A stretch of 64,000 nt of DNA from Bradyrhizobium sp. Ghvi (GCF_900115265.1 NZ_FOVU01000005.1:496001-560000), one strand, 5' to 3'; numbered from the stretch's first letter, positions 33,275 through 41,999 are shown. The notes: generated by a model from the sequence alone, not told the origin. Made by a program: numbers and translations.

Positions 33275-35797
33275 ATGGGCGAGGGCGCAGCCGAAGAGGA
33301 CAGGGCGGGGCAAGCGCAAGGCCAGCGTGAAGGCCAGCGCCGGTTCGCGCAATGGGTCCGCGACTATCGCCGCCTGCCTGGTATCCCCGACGAGTTCCTC
33401 GGGCCCGACGGCGCTCCGCGCGCGGTCTGGAGCCGCTTCTTCGATGCTTTCGGCGCGCTCGCGCCCGACGAGGTCGAGCGCCGCTTCGGCATGGCCGACC
33501 GCCATCTCCGTGAGGCCGGCGTCACCTACCGCGCGCCGGGCGACAGCGCCGACCGGCCCTGGTCGCTCAGTCACCTGCCGCTCCTGATCGACGAGGCCGA
33601 CTGGACGCAACTTTGCGCCGGCATCACCCAGCGTGCCGAGCTCCTGGAGCTTGTGCTGCGCGATATCTACGGCGAGGGGCGGCTGGTCGCGGAAGGCGCG
33701 CTGCCGGCCGGCGCGATTGCCGGCAGCCCGGAATATCTTCGGCCCGTGTGCGGCGTGCCGCCGCCGGGCGGGCGTTATCTCTCGCTCTATGCTGCCGATG
33801 TCGGCCGCGGGCCCGACGGCCGCTGGTGGGTGCTCGGCGACCGCACCCAGGCGCCTTCCGGCGCGGGCTACGCGCTGGAGAATCGCCTCGTGCTCTCGCG
33901 CGCCTTTTCCGATCTCTACAAGTCGATGAACGTGCCGCGCGTTGCGCCGTTCTTCGAGGCGTTTCGCGACTCGCTTCGCGCACGCGCCGATCGCGACGAG
34001 CCGCGCATCGGCGTGCTCACGCCCGGCAGTTTCAGCGAGACCTATTTCGAGCATGCGACGCTGGCGCGCTATCTCGGCTTCCTCCTGGTCGAGGGCGACG
34101 ATCTCGCCGTCAGCGACAACCGGATCCACATCCGCACCGTTGCCGGGCTGAAGCGGCTCGACGTGCTGCTGCGCCGCGTCGATTCCAATTCGCTCGATCC
34201 GCTCGAGCTCGATGCGTCCTCGCATCTCGGCGTGCCCGGCCTGATCGACGTGCTGCGCAAGGACGGTGTCGTCGTCGCCAACATGCCGGGCTCGGGCGTT
34301 TTGGAGGCGCGGGCGCTGCTCGGCTTCCTGCCGGCGCTCAGCCGCCGCCTGCTCGGCGAAGAGCTGAAGATGCCGCACATCGCGACCTGGTGGTGCGGCC
34401 AGAAATCTGCGCGCGATGAGGTATTATCGCGGCTCGGCGAGGTCGCGATCGAAGGTGCCTATCAGCGCGGCGTGCCGGGCTTCGAGAGTACGGGGCCGGT
34501 GCTCGCGAGCGAACTCGATGCGGCCGGGCGTCAGCACCTGGTCGATGCCATCGGCGCGCGCGGCATGGATTATGTCGGCCAGGAGGTGGTGCGGCTTTCA
34601 ACCATGCCGGTGTGGGAGCAAGGCCAGCTCAAGCCGCGCCCCTTCGTGCTGCGCGTGTTCGCAGCCGCGACGCCGGACGGCTGGGCCATCATGCCCGGCG
34701 GTTTCTGCCGGATCGCGGAGCAGCCGGACGCGCGCGCCGTGTCGATGGGCGACGGGGCCCGTGCGGCCGACGTCTGGGTGGTCTCGGACAAGAAGGTCTC
34801 GACCGCGTCGCTGCTGCCGGCGACCGACAAGGTGCGGATCCGCCGCATCGCTGGCGTGTTGCCGAGCCGCGCCGCCGACAATCTGTTCTGGCTCGGCCGC
34901 TATCTCGAACGCGCCGAGGCGACGCTGCGCCTCGTGCGCGCTCTGGGCTCGCCGAGCGGACCCAACAAGGGCACCGCCGCCTCGCTGCAAGCGGCCGAAC
35001 GGATCCAGCGCCTGCTGGTAACCTGGGGCGCAATTTCGCAGACCTCGCGCGCGACGCCGGCGCGCATCGTTGCCGAAGCGTTGCAGAGCGAGGCGCGTTT
35101 CGGCTCGGCGCTGTCGCTGGTGCGCTCGGCCTTGCGCACCGCGACCTCCTTGCGCGAGCGGCTGTCGCCCGATGCCTGGCAGGTCATCACCGAGATGGCC
35201 GAGCGCCTGTCTTATCAGGTCGAGGACGACGACAGCGTGCTGAGCGCGGCCGAGCTGACCCTGCAGGAGCTTGCGAGCTTTGCGGGCCTTGCGCAGGAGA
35301 ACATGAACCGCGCCGCCGGCTGGCGCTTCCTCGATATCGGCCGCCGTACCGAGCGCGCCATCAACACCACGCGTTTTGCCCGTCAATTTGCATATGACGA
35401 GGCCGGCGACGAGGATCTCGATATCCTGCTGACGCTGGTGGATTCCCAGATCACTTATCGCTCGCGCTATCTACTGGCACCGATCCTGGCGCCGGTGCGG
35501 GATCTCGCGGTGCTCGATCCCTACAATCCGCGTTCGGTCGCGTTCCAGGTCGCGACCTTGAACGAGCACATCGCGGCACTCCCGAGCCTGAAGGAGCACG
35601 GGCTGATCGAAAAGCCGCAGCGCCTCGCCGTGGCGGTGCAGGCGATGCTGGCGACCGCCGAAGCCGAGAAGCTCGAGGTCAAGACGCTGTTTGCGCTGGA
35701 GCAGGATTTGCTCAGCCTCGCCGAAGTGATCGGGCTGCACTACTTCCCGCACGGCCCCAACGCCAGCCGGCCGGAAAAGCTGACGGGGCTGGCGTGA
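33275..35797 (+). CDS. Circularly permuted ATP-grasp and alpha-E domain fusion
   Basis: This 840-residue protein joins two proteins that are separate in many genomes. Residues about 30-510 match the circularly permuted type 2 ATP-grasp family, a predicted amide-bond or peptide-ligase fold. Visible segments are RLPGIPDEFLGPDG, LYAADVGRGPDGRWWVLGDRTQAPSG, GVLTPGSFSETYFEH and YVGQEVVRLSTMPVW. Residues about 525-840 form the all-helical alpha-E domain, starting at RIAGVLPSRAADNLFWLGRYLERAE. The start at 33275 lies 27 bases after the DUF2126 gene, with GGGAGAGG upstream. It overlaps the next transglutaminase start. The product is unknown. Confidence 0.9.
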   Translation: MGEGAAEEDRAGQAQGQREGQRRFAQWVRDYRRLPGIPDEFLGPDGAPRAVWSRFFDAFGALAPDEVERRFGMADRHLREAGVTYRAPGDSADRPWSLSHLPLLIDEADWTQLCAGITQRAELLELVLRDIYGEGRLVAEGALPAGAIAGSPEYLRPVCGVPPPGGRYLSLYAADVGRGPDGRWWVLGDRTQAPSGAGYALENRLVLSRAFSDLYKSMNVPRVAPFFEAFRDSLRARADRDEPRIGVLTPGSFSETYFEHATLARYLGFLLVEGDDLAVSDNRIHIRTVAGLKRLDVLLRRVDSNSLDPLELDASSHLGVPGLIDVLRKDGVVVANMPGSGVLEARALLGFLPALSRRLLGEELKMPHIATWWCGQKSARDEVLSRLGEVAIEGAYQRGVPGFESTGPVLASELDAAGRQHLVDAIGARGMDYVGQEVVRLSTMPVWEQGQLKPRPFVLRVFAAATPDGWAIMPGGFCRIAEQPDARAVSMGDGARAADVWVVSDKKVSTASLLPATDKVRIRRIAGVLPSRAADNLFWLGRYLERAEATLRLVRALGSPSGPNKGTAASLQAAERIQRLLVTWGAISQTSRATPARIVAEALQSEARFGSALSLVRSALRTATSLRERLSPDAWQVITEMAERLSYQVEDDDSVLSAAELTLQELASFAGLAQENMNRAAGWRFLDIGRRTERAINTTRFARQFAYDEAGDEDLDILLTLVDSQITYRSRYLLAPILAPVRDLAVLDPYNPRSVAFQVATLNEHIAALPSLKEHGLIEKPQRLAVAVQAMLATAEAEKLEVKTLFALEQDLLSLAEVIGLHYFPHGPNASRPEKLTGLA

Positions 35798-36672
35798 TCT
35801 ACGACATCAGGCACGTCACGACTTACGAATATGAGAGCCCGGTCAGCTTCGCTCGCTGTACGCTGCGACTCGAGCCGAAGGACGGCAATGGTCAGGAGCT
35901 GATCTCGCACAGGGTCGAGATCCGTCCCCGCCCGTCCGAGCGCCACGTTCGCCGCGATTTCTTCGGCACGTTGACCGAGAGTGTGGTGATCGACGCCGCG
36001 CATCGCAATTTGCGCATCGACTCGCGCTCGCGCGTCTCCGTCGATCGGAAGCCGCCGGCGCGCGATGTCGCCAGCCCGTCCTGGGAGAGCATCCGCGACA
36101 TCGCGTTTGAAGCGACAAGCCTCGGGCCGTCCTCGCCGGTCGGCTATGTCTTCGCGAGTCCGCTGGTGCCGGTGCTGCGTCCCGTCAGCGCCTACGCGGC
36201 TTCGAGCTTTGCGCCCGGTGCGGGCATCCTCGCCGGTGCGGTCGATCTCATGCATCGCATCCGCACCGAATTTCGCTACGACGCCAAGGCCACGGTGATC
36301 TCGACGCCGCTGAACGAGGTCTTCGACAAGCGTCACGGCGTCTGTCAGGATTTTGCCCATGTCATGATCGCGGGGCTGCGCGGGCTTGGCCTGCCGGCGG
36401 CCTATGTCAGCGGTTACTTGCGCACCATTCCGCCGCCGGGCCAGCCGCGCTTGCAGGGCGCGGACGCGACCCATGCCTGGGTATCACTGTGGTGCGGGGC
36501 GGAGCTCGGCTGGATCGATTTCGATCCGACCAACGACCTGCTGGTCGCCAACGACCACATCGTGCTGGCGGTCGGCCGCGACTTCTCAGATGTCTCGCCG
36601 ATCGACGGCGTCATCGTCGGCTCGCCGAAGCAGAAGCTCGGCGTCGCCGTGGACGTGCTGCTGGTGGAGTGA
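35794..36672 (+). CDS. Transglutaminase family protein
   Basis: This 292-residue protein has an N-terminal beta-rich domain (MIYDIRHVTTYEYESPVSFARC) and a transglutaminase-like core. The triad is C184 (HGVCQDFAHVMIAGLR), H227 (ATHAWVSLW) and D244 (IDFDPTND). The GTG start at 35794 overlaps the preceding stop (GTGA), so it is translationally coupled to the ATP-grasp/alpha-E gene. It is shorter than the DUF2126 protein and lacks the extra C-terminal region. The three genes should act together. Such enzymes are often cysteine proteases or amidases rather than cross-linking enzymes. Confidence 0.9.
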   Translation: MIYDIRHVTTYEYESPVSFARCTLRLEPKDGNGQELISHRVEIRPRPSERHVRRDFFGTLTESVVIDAAHRNLRIDSRSRVSVDRKPPARDVASPSWESIRDIAFEATSLGPSSPVGYVFASPLVPVLRPVSAYAASSFAPGAGILAGAVDLMHRIRTEFRYDAKATVISTPLNEVFDKRHGVCQDFAHVMIAGLRGLGLPAAYVSGYLRTIPPPGQPRLQGADATHAWVSLWCGAELGWIDFDPTNDLLVANDHIVLAVGRDFSDVSPIDGVIVGSPKQKLGVAVDVLLVE

Positions 36673-37023
36673 CGGTGGAGGTCGTTGCGAGTCATTCGCG
36701 ATCGCCATCCGCGAGGGAATTGACGCGCCTGTCCGCAATGCGGTGCAGAGGTCCTGGTCCGAGAGCGAGGAACGTATGGCTCACGCCCCCGTCATCGATC
36801 CTTTGCGGTCGGCCATTGGCCGGGCCGCGGCCCAGCCCAAAAATGTACCGAACCGTGGCCAACCGTGATCCTGCCGGGGGACCGCACGGCAGCATATTTA
36901 CGTATTTTTACTCCCGAGTTTGGCCAGTCGCTCCAGATTGGGCTATGCTGAGCCTGCGTCGAGGGCGAGTATTGAGACGTCGGGAGTTGGCGTGGGACAC
37001 CACCGACAGACGGGGCTGCATCC
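36673..37023. other. Intergenic region before the HD hydrolase gene
   Basis: This 351-base gap has no gene that I can support. It contains GGAAC-N16-CGTC at 36769-36793, which resembles an alphaproteobacterial general-stress (EcfG) promoter but lies about 230 bases from the next start. The stretch near 36896-36915 is unusually AT-rich. Confidence 0.5.
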
Positions 37024-37851
37024 ATGATCACGTTACCGAGACTAGCGGCCGAATCCCTGGAGAAGTTACTGGGAACGTTCATGCGCCGCCGGTACGATGA
37101 AACGTCCGCAAGTATCGTCGAGAGCGCGACCCGCACCGCAATGGAATGTATCGGCAATAGCGATGCGCTCTACCACAATATCGAGCATACGATGCTGGTG
37201 ACGCTGGCCGGCCATTCCATCCTCTGTGGCCGAAGTCTTCATGCGCATCTGTCGGCTGCGGACTACGTCCATGTCCTGATCGCCTGCCTCGCCCATGATA
37301 TCGGCTATGTCCGTGGTCTGTTCGAGGAGGATGACGCCGACGGATTCGTGATCGATGCGGCCGACACCAAGATCTCGCTGCCGCGCGGCGCGTCGGATGC
37401 GAGCCTGATGATGTATCACGTCGACCGATCGAAACTCTATGTGACACGGCGGCTGCGGCATATTCCTGGGCTCGATCCGGAACGCATTTCCCGTGCCATC
37501 GAGGGGACACGCTTTCCTGCCCGAGAAGGCCAGGATTATGACGAGGACGCCTCGATCCTGCGCGCCGCCGATTTCATCGGACAGCTCGGCGATCCCAACT
37601 ATCTGCGCAAGGCCAATGCGCTCTATTACGAGTTCGAGGAGGTCGGCATCAACCGACAACTCGGCTACGATTCGCCTGCCGACATCGTCAACCGCTATCC
37701 ACAATTCTACTGGAACAGCGTCGCACCGCACATCCAGACCGAGATCGGCTATCTCAACAAGACCGAGATCGGCCGGCAGTGGATCGCCAACCTCTACAGC
37801 AACGTCTTCCGCGCCGAGCGCGATATCTCGCTGTCAGGGCCGCAGAAGTAG
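37024..37851 (+). CDS. HD-domain metal-dependent phosphohydrolase
   Basis: This 275-residue cytoplasmic protein has an HD domain at residues about 40-200. Conserved metal ligands are suggested by H51/H55 in YHNIEHTMLV, the H91-D92 pair in CLAHDIGYVRG, and D176/D182 in the EDASILRAADFIGQLGD region. The C-terminal third is helical. HD proteins of this type hydrolyse phosphoesters, often of nucleotides or cyclic nucleotides; the absence of a GYP motif argues against c-di-GMP phosphodiesterase activity. It stands alone between two unrelated genes. The substrate is unknown. Confidence 0.85.
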   Translation: MITLPRLAAESLEKLLGTFMRRRYDETSASIVESATRTAMECIGNSDALYHNIEHTMLVTLAGHSILCGRSLHAHLSAADYVHVLIACLAHDIGYVRGLFEEDDADGFVIDAADTKISLPRGASDASLMMYHVDRSKLYVTRRLRHIPGLDPERISRAIEGTRFPAREGQDYDEDASILRAADFIGQLGDPNYLRKANALYYEFEEVGINRQLGYDSPADIVNRYPQFYWNSVAPHIQTEIGYLNKTEIGRQWIANLYSNVFRAERDISLSGPQK

Positions 37852-37903
37852 CTCCATGGCCCCGCAAGCAGTGAAGCGGAATACGGGAGGCCTCCTTCCG
37901 CGA

Positions 37904-37938
37904 ATCCCGGATTACGCTGCGCGCCACCCGGCTACGGC
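37904..37938. repeat. Remnant of an imperfect palindromic repeat
   Basis: The sequence around ATCCCGGATTACGCTGCGC and CACCCGGCTACGG forms a weak inverted repeat just upstream of the alpha/beta hydrolase. It looks like a decayed copy of another short palindromic family. Evidence is limited to this single copy. Confidence 0.35.
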
Positions 37939-37959
37939 CTCCCAACGTCGTGAGTCATC

Positions 37960-38865
37960 ATGCAACAAAAAACAGTGGCCACCGATGTCCTCGACATTGC
38001 CTATCGCGAATATGGCGAGCCGGATGGTTGGCCCTGCATCATAGGCCACGGCTTTCCCTACGACGTGAACGCCTATGCCGAGGCCGCGCCTCTCATCGCG
38101 CAAGGCGGTGCGCGGGTGCTGGTGCCATGGCTGCGCGGCTACGGGCCGACGCGCTTTCGCTCCCCGGCGACGCTGCGCTCCGGCGAGCAGGCGGCGCTCG
38201 GCGCCGATCTCCTGGCCTTCATGGATGCGCTCGGCATCGCGCGCGCCGTCGTCGGCGGTTATGATTGGGGCGGCCGTGCGGCCTGCGTGGTCTCGGTGCT
38301 GTATCCCGAGCGCGTGGTCGGACTCGTGTCCGGCAATTCCTACAACATCCAGAACATCGCGCGCGCAATGGAGCCCGCCTCGCCGCCGCAGGAGGCGGCG
38401 CTCTGGTATCAATATCTCTTCCACAACGAGCGCGGCCGCCGTGCGCTGGAGCGCAACCGCCGCGGCTTTGCCCGTCAGCTCTGGACGATGTGGTCGCCGA
38501 AATGGACTTTCGACGATGCGACATTCGAAAGGAGCGCGTCCTCGTTCGACAACCCCGATTTCGTCGACGTCGTGATCCATTCCTACCGCCATCGCTTCGC
38601 GCTGGTCGAAGGCGATCCCGCCTACGCCGCGATCGAGGCCAGGCTCGCTGCGCAGCCGCCGGTCCGCGTCCCGACGATCGCGATCGACGGCGACAGCGAC
38701 GGTGTCATTCCCGACACGGCTCATCACGCGAGCAAGTTCGAAGGCTTGTTCGAGCGGCGCGTCTTCGCCGATGCCGGTCATAATCTGCCGCAGGAGCGAC
38801 CGGCGGAATGGGCGCGGGCGGTGCTCGACGTGCAAAAAGCGGCTGAATCCAGCGCCTCACCATGA
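37960..38865 (+). CDS. Alpha/beta hydrolase, epoxide hydrolase/haloalkanoate dehalogenase-like
   Basis: This 301-residue protein has the alpha/beta-hydrolase core. The oxyanion-hole HGFPY is near residue 30, and the nucleophile elbow GGYDWGG contains Asp102 rather than Ser. An Asp in DGDSDGVIP and a His in DAGHNLPQERP are near the C-terminus. An Asp nucleophile in a G-x-D-W-G-G elbow is characteristic of epoxide hydrolases and haloacid/haloalkane dehalogenases. The cap domain (about residues 130-200) is helical and rich in Trp and Arg. The substrate is unknown. It is a single gene between the HD hydrolase and folE. Confidence 0.87.
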   Translation: MQQKTVATDVLDIAYREYGEPDGWPCIIGHGFPYDVNAYAEAAPLIAQGGARVLVPWLRGYGPTRFRSPATLRSGEQAALGADLLAFMDALGIARAVVGGYDWGGRAACVVSVLYPERVVGLVSGNSYNIQNIARAMEPASPPQEAALWYQYLFHNERGRRALERNRRGFARQLWTMWSPKWTFDDATFERSASSFDNPDFVDVVIHSYRHRFALVEGDPAYAAIEARLAAQPPVRVPTIAIDGDSDGVIPDTAHHASKFEGLFERRVFADAGHNLPQERPAEWARAVLDVQKAAESSASP

Positions 38866-38901
38866 GGATCTAAGGCCGGCCTCCGATTTTTCCTGATCTC
38901 G

Positions 38902-38926
38902 GGAACCTTTTTCAGTCGCAGCCGTC
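38902..38926 (+). promoter_or_regulatory. Candidate EcfG (general stress) promoter for folE
   Basis: GGAAC at 38902-38906 and CGTC at 38923-38926 are separated by 16 bases. This is close to the GGAAC-N16-CGTT consensus of the alphaproteobacterial EcfG sigma factor and lies about 50 bases upstream of the folE start. A downstream HdeD-family gene fits a stress operon. One mismatch in the -10 box and the short motif leave room for chance. Confidence 0.4.
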
Positions 38927-38935
38927 CAAGCTGTG

Positions 38936-38957
38936 GGGCCGCTTCCGTGTGCGGCCC
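38936..38957 (+). promoter_or_regulatory. Hairpin directly upstream of the folE ribosome binding site
   Basis: GGGCCGC and GCGGCCC pair perfectly around an eight-base loop. The ribosome binding site GGGGAGG follows at once, at 38964-38970. A stable leader stem so close to the RBS could modulate translation, but no known riboswitch architecture is recognisable. Confidence 0.45.
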
Positions 38958-38976
38958 GTTGCAGGGGAGGTTTTCG

Positions 38977-39603
38977 ATGAAGTCACAAGCGCGCAGGCTG
39001 GAACGTGTCGCAGTCGCGCAGGCGCCGAGCGAGCGGCCTGAGAGGGCCGAGGTCGAGCAGGCGGTCCGGACCATGATCCGCTGGGCCGGCGACGATCCCG
39101 CGCGCGACGGCTTACGGGACACGCCCGATCGCGTCGCGCGTGCTTTTGAAGAATATTTCTCCGGCTATGCGCAGGATCCGACCGAAATCCTGCAAAAGAC
39201 CTTTGAGGAGATCGAAGGCTACGACGAGATGATCGTCCTGCGGGGCGTTCGCTTCGAAAGCCATTGCGAGCATCATATGGCCCCGATCGTGGGACGCGCC
39301 TGGGTCGCCTATATCCCGCAGGGACGCGTCGTCGGCATCTCCAAGCTCGCCCGTGTCGTCGACATCTACGCCAAGCGCCTTCAGATCCAGGAGAAGATGA
39401 CCGCTCAGATCGCCAACACCATCAACGATGTGCTCAAACCCGAAGGCGTCGGCGTCATCATCAAGGCGACGCATCACTGCATGACGACGCGCGGCGCCCA
39501 CAAGCCGGGGACCGATCTCGTCACCAGTCGCATGCTCGGCGTATTCCGCGACAATGCGCTGACGCGCCAGGAATTGTTGGGGCTGGCCAACTCGGACGAT
39601 TGA
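38977..39603 (+). CDS. folE: GTP cyclohydrolase I
   Basis: This 208-residue enzyme converts GTP to dihydroneopterin triphosphate, the first step of folate (and pterin) synthesis. The zinc ligands C97, H100 and C168 are in ESHCEHHMAP and THHCMTTRG, and the HKPGTDLVTSRMLGVFR ending is standard. GGGGAGG upstream decides the ATG at 38977. It is followed by a Rieske/FAD reductase 26 bases later and an HdeD-type gene. That arrangement is unusual for a folate gene and, with the EcfG-like promoter, suggests a stress-linked pterin supply. Confidence 0.95.
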   Translation: MKSQARRLERVAVAQAPSERPERAEVEQAVRTMIRWAGDDPARDGLRDTPDRVARAFEEYFSGYAQDPTEILQKTFEEIEGYDEMIVLRGVRFESHCEHHMAPIVGRAWVAYIPQGRVVGISKLARVVDIYAKRLQIQEKMTAQIANTINDVLKPEGVGVIIKATHHCMTTRGAHKPGTDLVTSRMLGVFRDNALTRQELLGLANSDD

Positions 39604-39629
39604 TCCGCGCCAGCGAAGGAGACGCTACC

Positions 39630-41153
39630 ATGACCGAGGACAAGAAGCCAAGCGGGCCGGACTTGACCAAAGGTGTTGTGCTCGCGGATTTCAAGGACGG
39701 GAAGTTGCTCGGTCACGTCGGCGAGGAGGACGTTCTGCTGGTGCAGGCCGGCAGCGAGGTCTTTGCCATCGAGCCGCTTTGCAGCCATTATCACGGTCCG
39801 CTCGCCGAGGGTCTCGTGGTCGGCGACACCATCCGTTGCCCCTGGCACCACGCCTGTTTCGCCTTGCGGTCAGGCGAGGCGACGCGTCCGCCGGCGCTCA
39901 ATGCGCTCGCTGTGTGGGACGTCACGCGTGATCGCGACAGCATCATCGTTGCGCGTAAGCGCGAGGCCGCCAAGCCTTCAACGGCGCACCGCAGCGCTCC
40001 GTCGCCGGACAAATTCGTCATCATCGGCGGCGGTGCGGCCGGTTTCGCGGCGGCCGAGACACTTCGTCGCGAGGGCTTTGCCGGTGCGATCACCATGCTC
40101 AGCAGCGACGGCGCGATGCCGGTCGACCGGCCAAATCTCTCCAAGGACTATCTCGCCGGCAATGCGCCGGAGGACTGGCTGCCGTTGCGGGGCGAGGACT
40201 ATTATCAGGACGCCGGCATCGATCTCCGGCTCAACACGAACGTCTCGGCGATCGATCCCAAGACGCGCAGTGTCACGTTGGGCAATGGCGACAAGCTGCC
40301 GTTCGACCGGCTGCTGCTCGCCACCGGCGCAGAGCCCGTAAAGCTCCAGATATCAGGCGCCGACCAGCCGCATGTCCACACCTTGCGTTCGGTCGCCGAC
40401 AGCCGCGCCATCATCAAGGCCGCCGGCAGCGCGAGGCGCGCGCTGGTGATCGGTGCGAGCTTCATTGGCCTCGAGGTTGCGGCGTCGCTGCGGGCGCGCG
40501 AGCTCGAGGTGCATGTGGTCGCACCGGAAGAGCGGCCGATGCAGAAGCTGCTCGGGCCCGACATGGGCGATTTCGTTCGCGCGCTGCACGAAGAGAACGG
40601 CGTCATCTTTCATCTGAAGGACACCGTCGAGAAGCTCGACGGCACGCGCGCGACGCTGAAGAGCGGAAGCGTGATCGAGGCCGATCTCGTCGTTGTCGGC
40701 ATCGGCGTCAAGCCGCGCCTCGCGCTGGCCGAGCAGGCCGGGCTTGCAGCCGATCGCGGCGTCAGCGTTAGCGAATATCTGGAGACCAGCATTGCCGGCA
40801 TTTTCGCGGCCGGCGACATCGCGCGTTGGCCCGACCCGCATTCGCGCCAAACCATCCGCGTCGAGCACTGGGTGGTCGCCGAACGACAGGGTCAGACCGC
40901 GGCGCGCAACATGCTCGGCAAACGCGAGCGCTTCGATGCCGTGCCGTTCTTCTGGAGCCAGCATTACGACGTGCCGATCAATTATGTTGGCCACGCCGAG
41001 AGCTTCGACGACATCGCCATCGACGGCAGCATCAAGGATCGGGATTGCCTGCTGAAATACCGCAAGGACGGCCGGGTCCTGGCGGTCGCCTCGATTTATC
41101 GCGATCTCGACAATCTCAAGGCCGAGCTCGAGATGGAGCGGTCGCGCGCTTGA
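39630..41153 (+). CDS. Rieske domain-containing FAD-dependent pyridine nucleotide-disulphide oxidoreductase (AIFL-like)
   Basis: This 507-residue protein fuses an N-terminal Rieske [2Fe-2S] domain (ligands C51, H53, C70, H73 in LCSHYHG and CPWHHACF) to a pyridine-nucleotide-disulphide reductase module. The FAD-binding site is VIIGGGAAGFAAAETL near residue 130, the NAD-binding site is LVIGASFIGLEVAASL near residue 270, and the second FAD contact is GIFAAGDIARWP. The arrangement matches AIFL/AIFM3-type proteins and ferredoxin reductases of dioxygenase systems. GAAGGAGA supports the ATG at 39630. It is probably co-transcribed with folE. The electron acceptor is unknown. Confidence 0.9.
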   Translation: MTEDKKPSGPDLTKGVVLADFKDGKLLGHVGEEDVLLVQAGSEVFAIEPLCSHYHGPLAEGLVVGDTIRCPWHHACFALRSGEATRPPALNALAVWDVTRDRDSIIVARKREAAKPSTAHRSAPSPDKFVIIGGGAAGFAAAETLRREGFAGAITMLSSDGAMPVDRPNLSKDYLAGNAPEDWLPLRGEDYYQDAGIDLRLNTNVSAIDPKTRSVTLGNGDKLPFDRLLLATGAEPVKLQISGADQPHVHTLRSVADSRAIIKAAGSARRALVIGASFIGLEVAASLRARELEVHVVAPEERPMQKLLGPDMGDFVRALHEENGVIFHLKDTVEKLDGTRATLKSGSVIEADLVVVGIGVKPRLALAEQAGLAADRGVSVSEYLETSIAGIFAAGDIARWPDPHSRQTIRVEHWVVAERQGQTAARNMLGKRERFDAVPFFWSQHYDVPINYVGHAESFDDIAIDGSIKDRDCLLKYRKDGRVLAVASIYRDLDNLKAELEMERSRA

Positions 41154-41243
41154 TCTGCGTCAATGCGGGCGGCCGCCGGGCTGCTGTGGTTGCTGGGTCC
41201 CGGCGCGGATGTGCTCCGGGGCATCACCCGCAGGAGGTGCGTC

Positions 41244-41819
41244 ATGACGTCTGCTTCGGATACCTCTCCCCATCTCGGCCTCGGCTCCGGCATCGCAGCG
41301 TTGCATGGCAAATGGGGCTGGATTGTCGCCCTCGGCGTCGTCTACCTCATCGCCGGCTTCGTGGCGCTCGGCAGCGTGGTGATGGCGACGGTCGCGAGCG
41401 TGATCGTGGTCGGCGCGATGATGATCGTCGCCGGCGCCGCCGAGATCATCGGCGCCTTCCAGATGAAGAGCTGGGGCAAGTTCACGATCTGGGTACTGCT
41501 CGGCGCGCTCTATGTCATCGCCGGCATTCTCACCTTCGACAACCCGCTGTTCGCGGCAGTTTTGCTGACGCTGTTCCTCGGCGTGTCGCTGATCGCCTCC
41601 GGCGCCGTCAGGCTGTTTCTCGCTTTCAGCATGAAGCGCGAGAGCCCGTGGGTGTGGGTGGCGTTGTCGGGCGCCATCACGCTGCTGCTCGGTCTATTGA
41701 TCGTCGCGCGCTGGCCGATCAACAGCGTCTACATCCTCGGCCTCTTCCTCGGCATCGACCTTATCATGGCGGGCGCGGGCTGGATCAGTCTCGGCCTCGC
41801 CTTAAAGCGGCGCGGCTAG
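41244..41819 (+). CDS. HdeD family (DUF308) membrane protein
   Basis: This 191-residue protein has six hydrophobic segments arranged as three repeated pairs, with short hydrophilic loops. It resembles HdeD, the acid-resistance membrane protein of enterobacteria, and other DUF308 proteins. CAGGAGGTG at 41231-41239 is a strong ribosome binding site and decides the ATG at 41244; an in-frame start at 41163 would add a less conserved segment. It follows the Rieske/FAD reductase by 90 bases and is followed by a terminator hairpin. Its role in acid or general stress is inferred from the family. Confidence 0.87.
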   Translation: MTSASDTSPHLGLGSGIAALHGKWGWIVALGVVYLIAGFVALGSVVMATVASVIVVGAMMIVAGAAEIIGAFQMKSWGKFTIWVLLGALYVIAGILTFDNPLFAAVLLTLFLGVSLIASGAVRLFLAFSMKRESPWVWVALSGAITLLLGLLIVARWPINSVYILGLFLGIDLIMAGAGWISLGLALKRRG

Positions 41820-41966
41820 CAGGAGCGCCCAGCCGAGATCTGTTGACCCGGTTCCGACCTCGCCGCGACATTTTGTCGGCGCCAGATTCCGTCATCATCC
41901 GTACAAGATTCGCGGCTAGGCTCCGGTTCGACGATTGGTTCGCCGGATGTACGCGGGCTGGATCGC

Positions 41967-41999
41967 AAGCCTCGGCCCGCGTGCCGGGGCTTTTCGTTT
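41967..41999 (+). terminator. Rho-independent terminator after the HdeD-like gene
   Basis: AAGCCTCGGC and GCCGGGGCTT form a ten-pair stem around CCGCGT, followed by TTCGTTT. It lies about 150 bases after the stop codon and before the convergent chemoreceptor gene. Confidence 0.75.

Noticed and set aside
32321..34378. Very long open frame of 685 codons on the minus strand
   Set aside because: It is antisense to the DUF2126 and ATP-grasp genes, which have complete recognised domains; its translation is rich in Arg, Ala and His with no family pattern. Such shadow frames are common in GC-rich DNA.
36769..36793. EcfG-like promoter upstream of the HD hydrolase
   Set aside because: GGAAC-N16-CGTC is present but lies about 230 bases from the start codon, and one such match is expected by chance in a window of this size.
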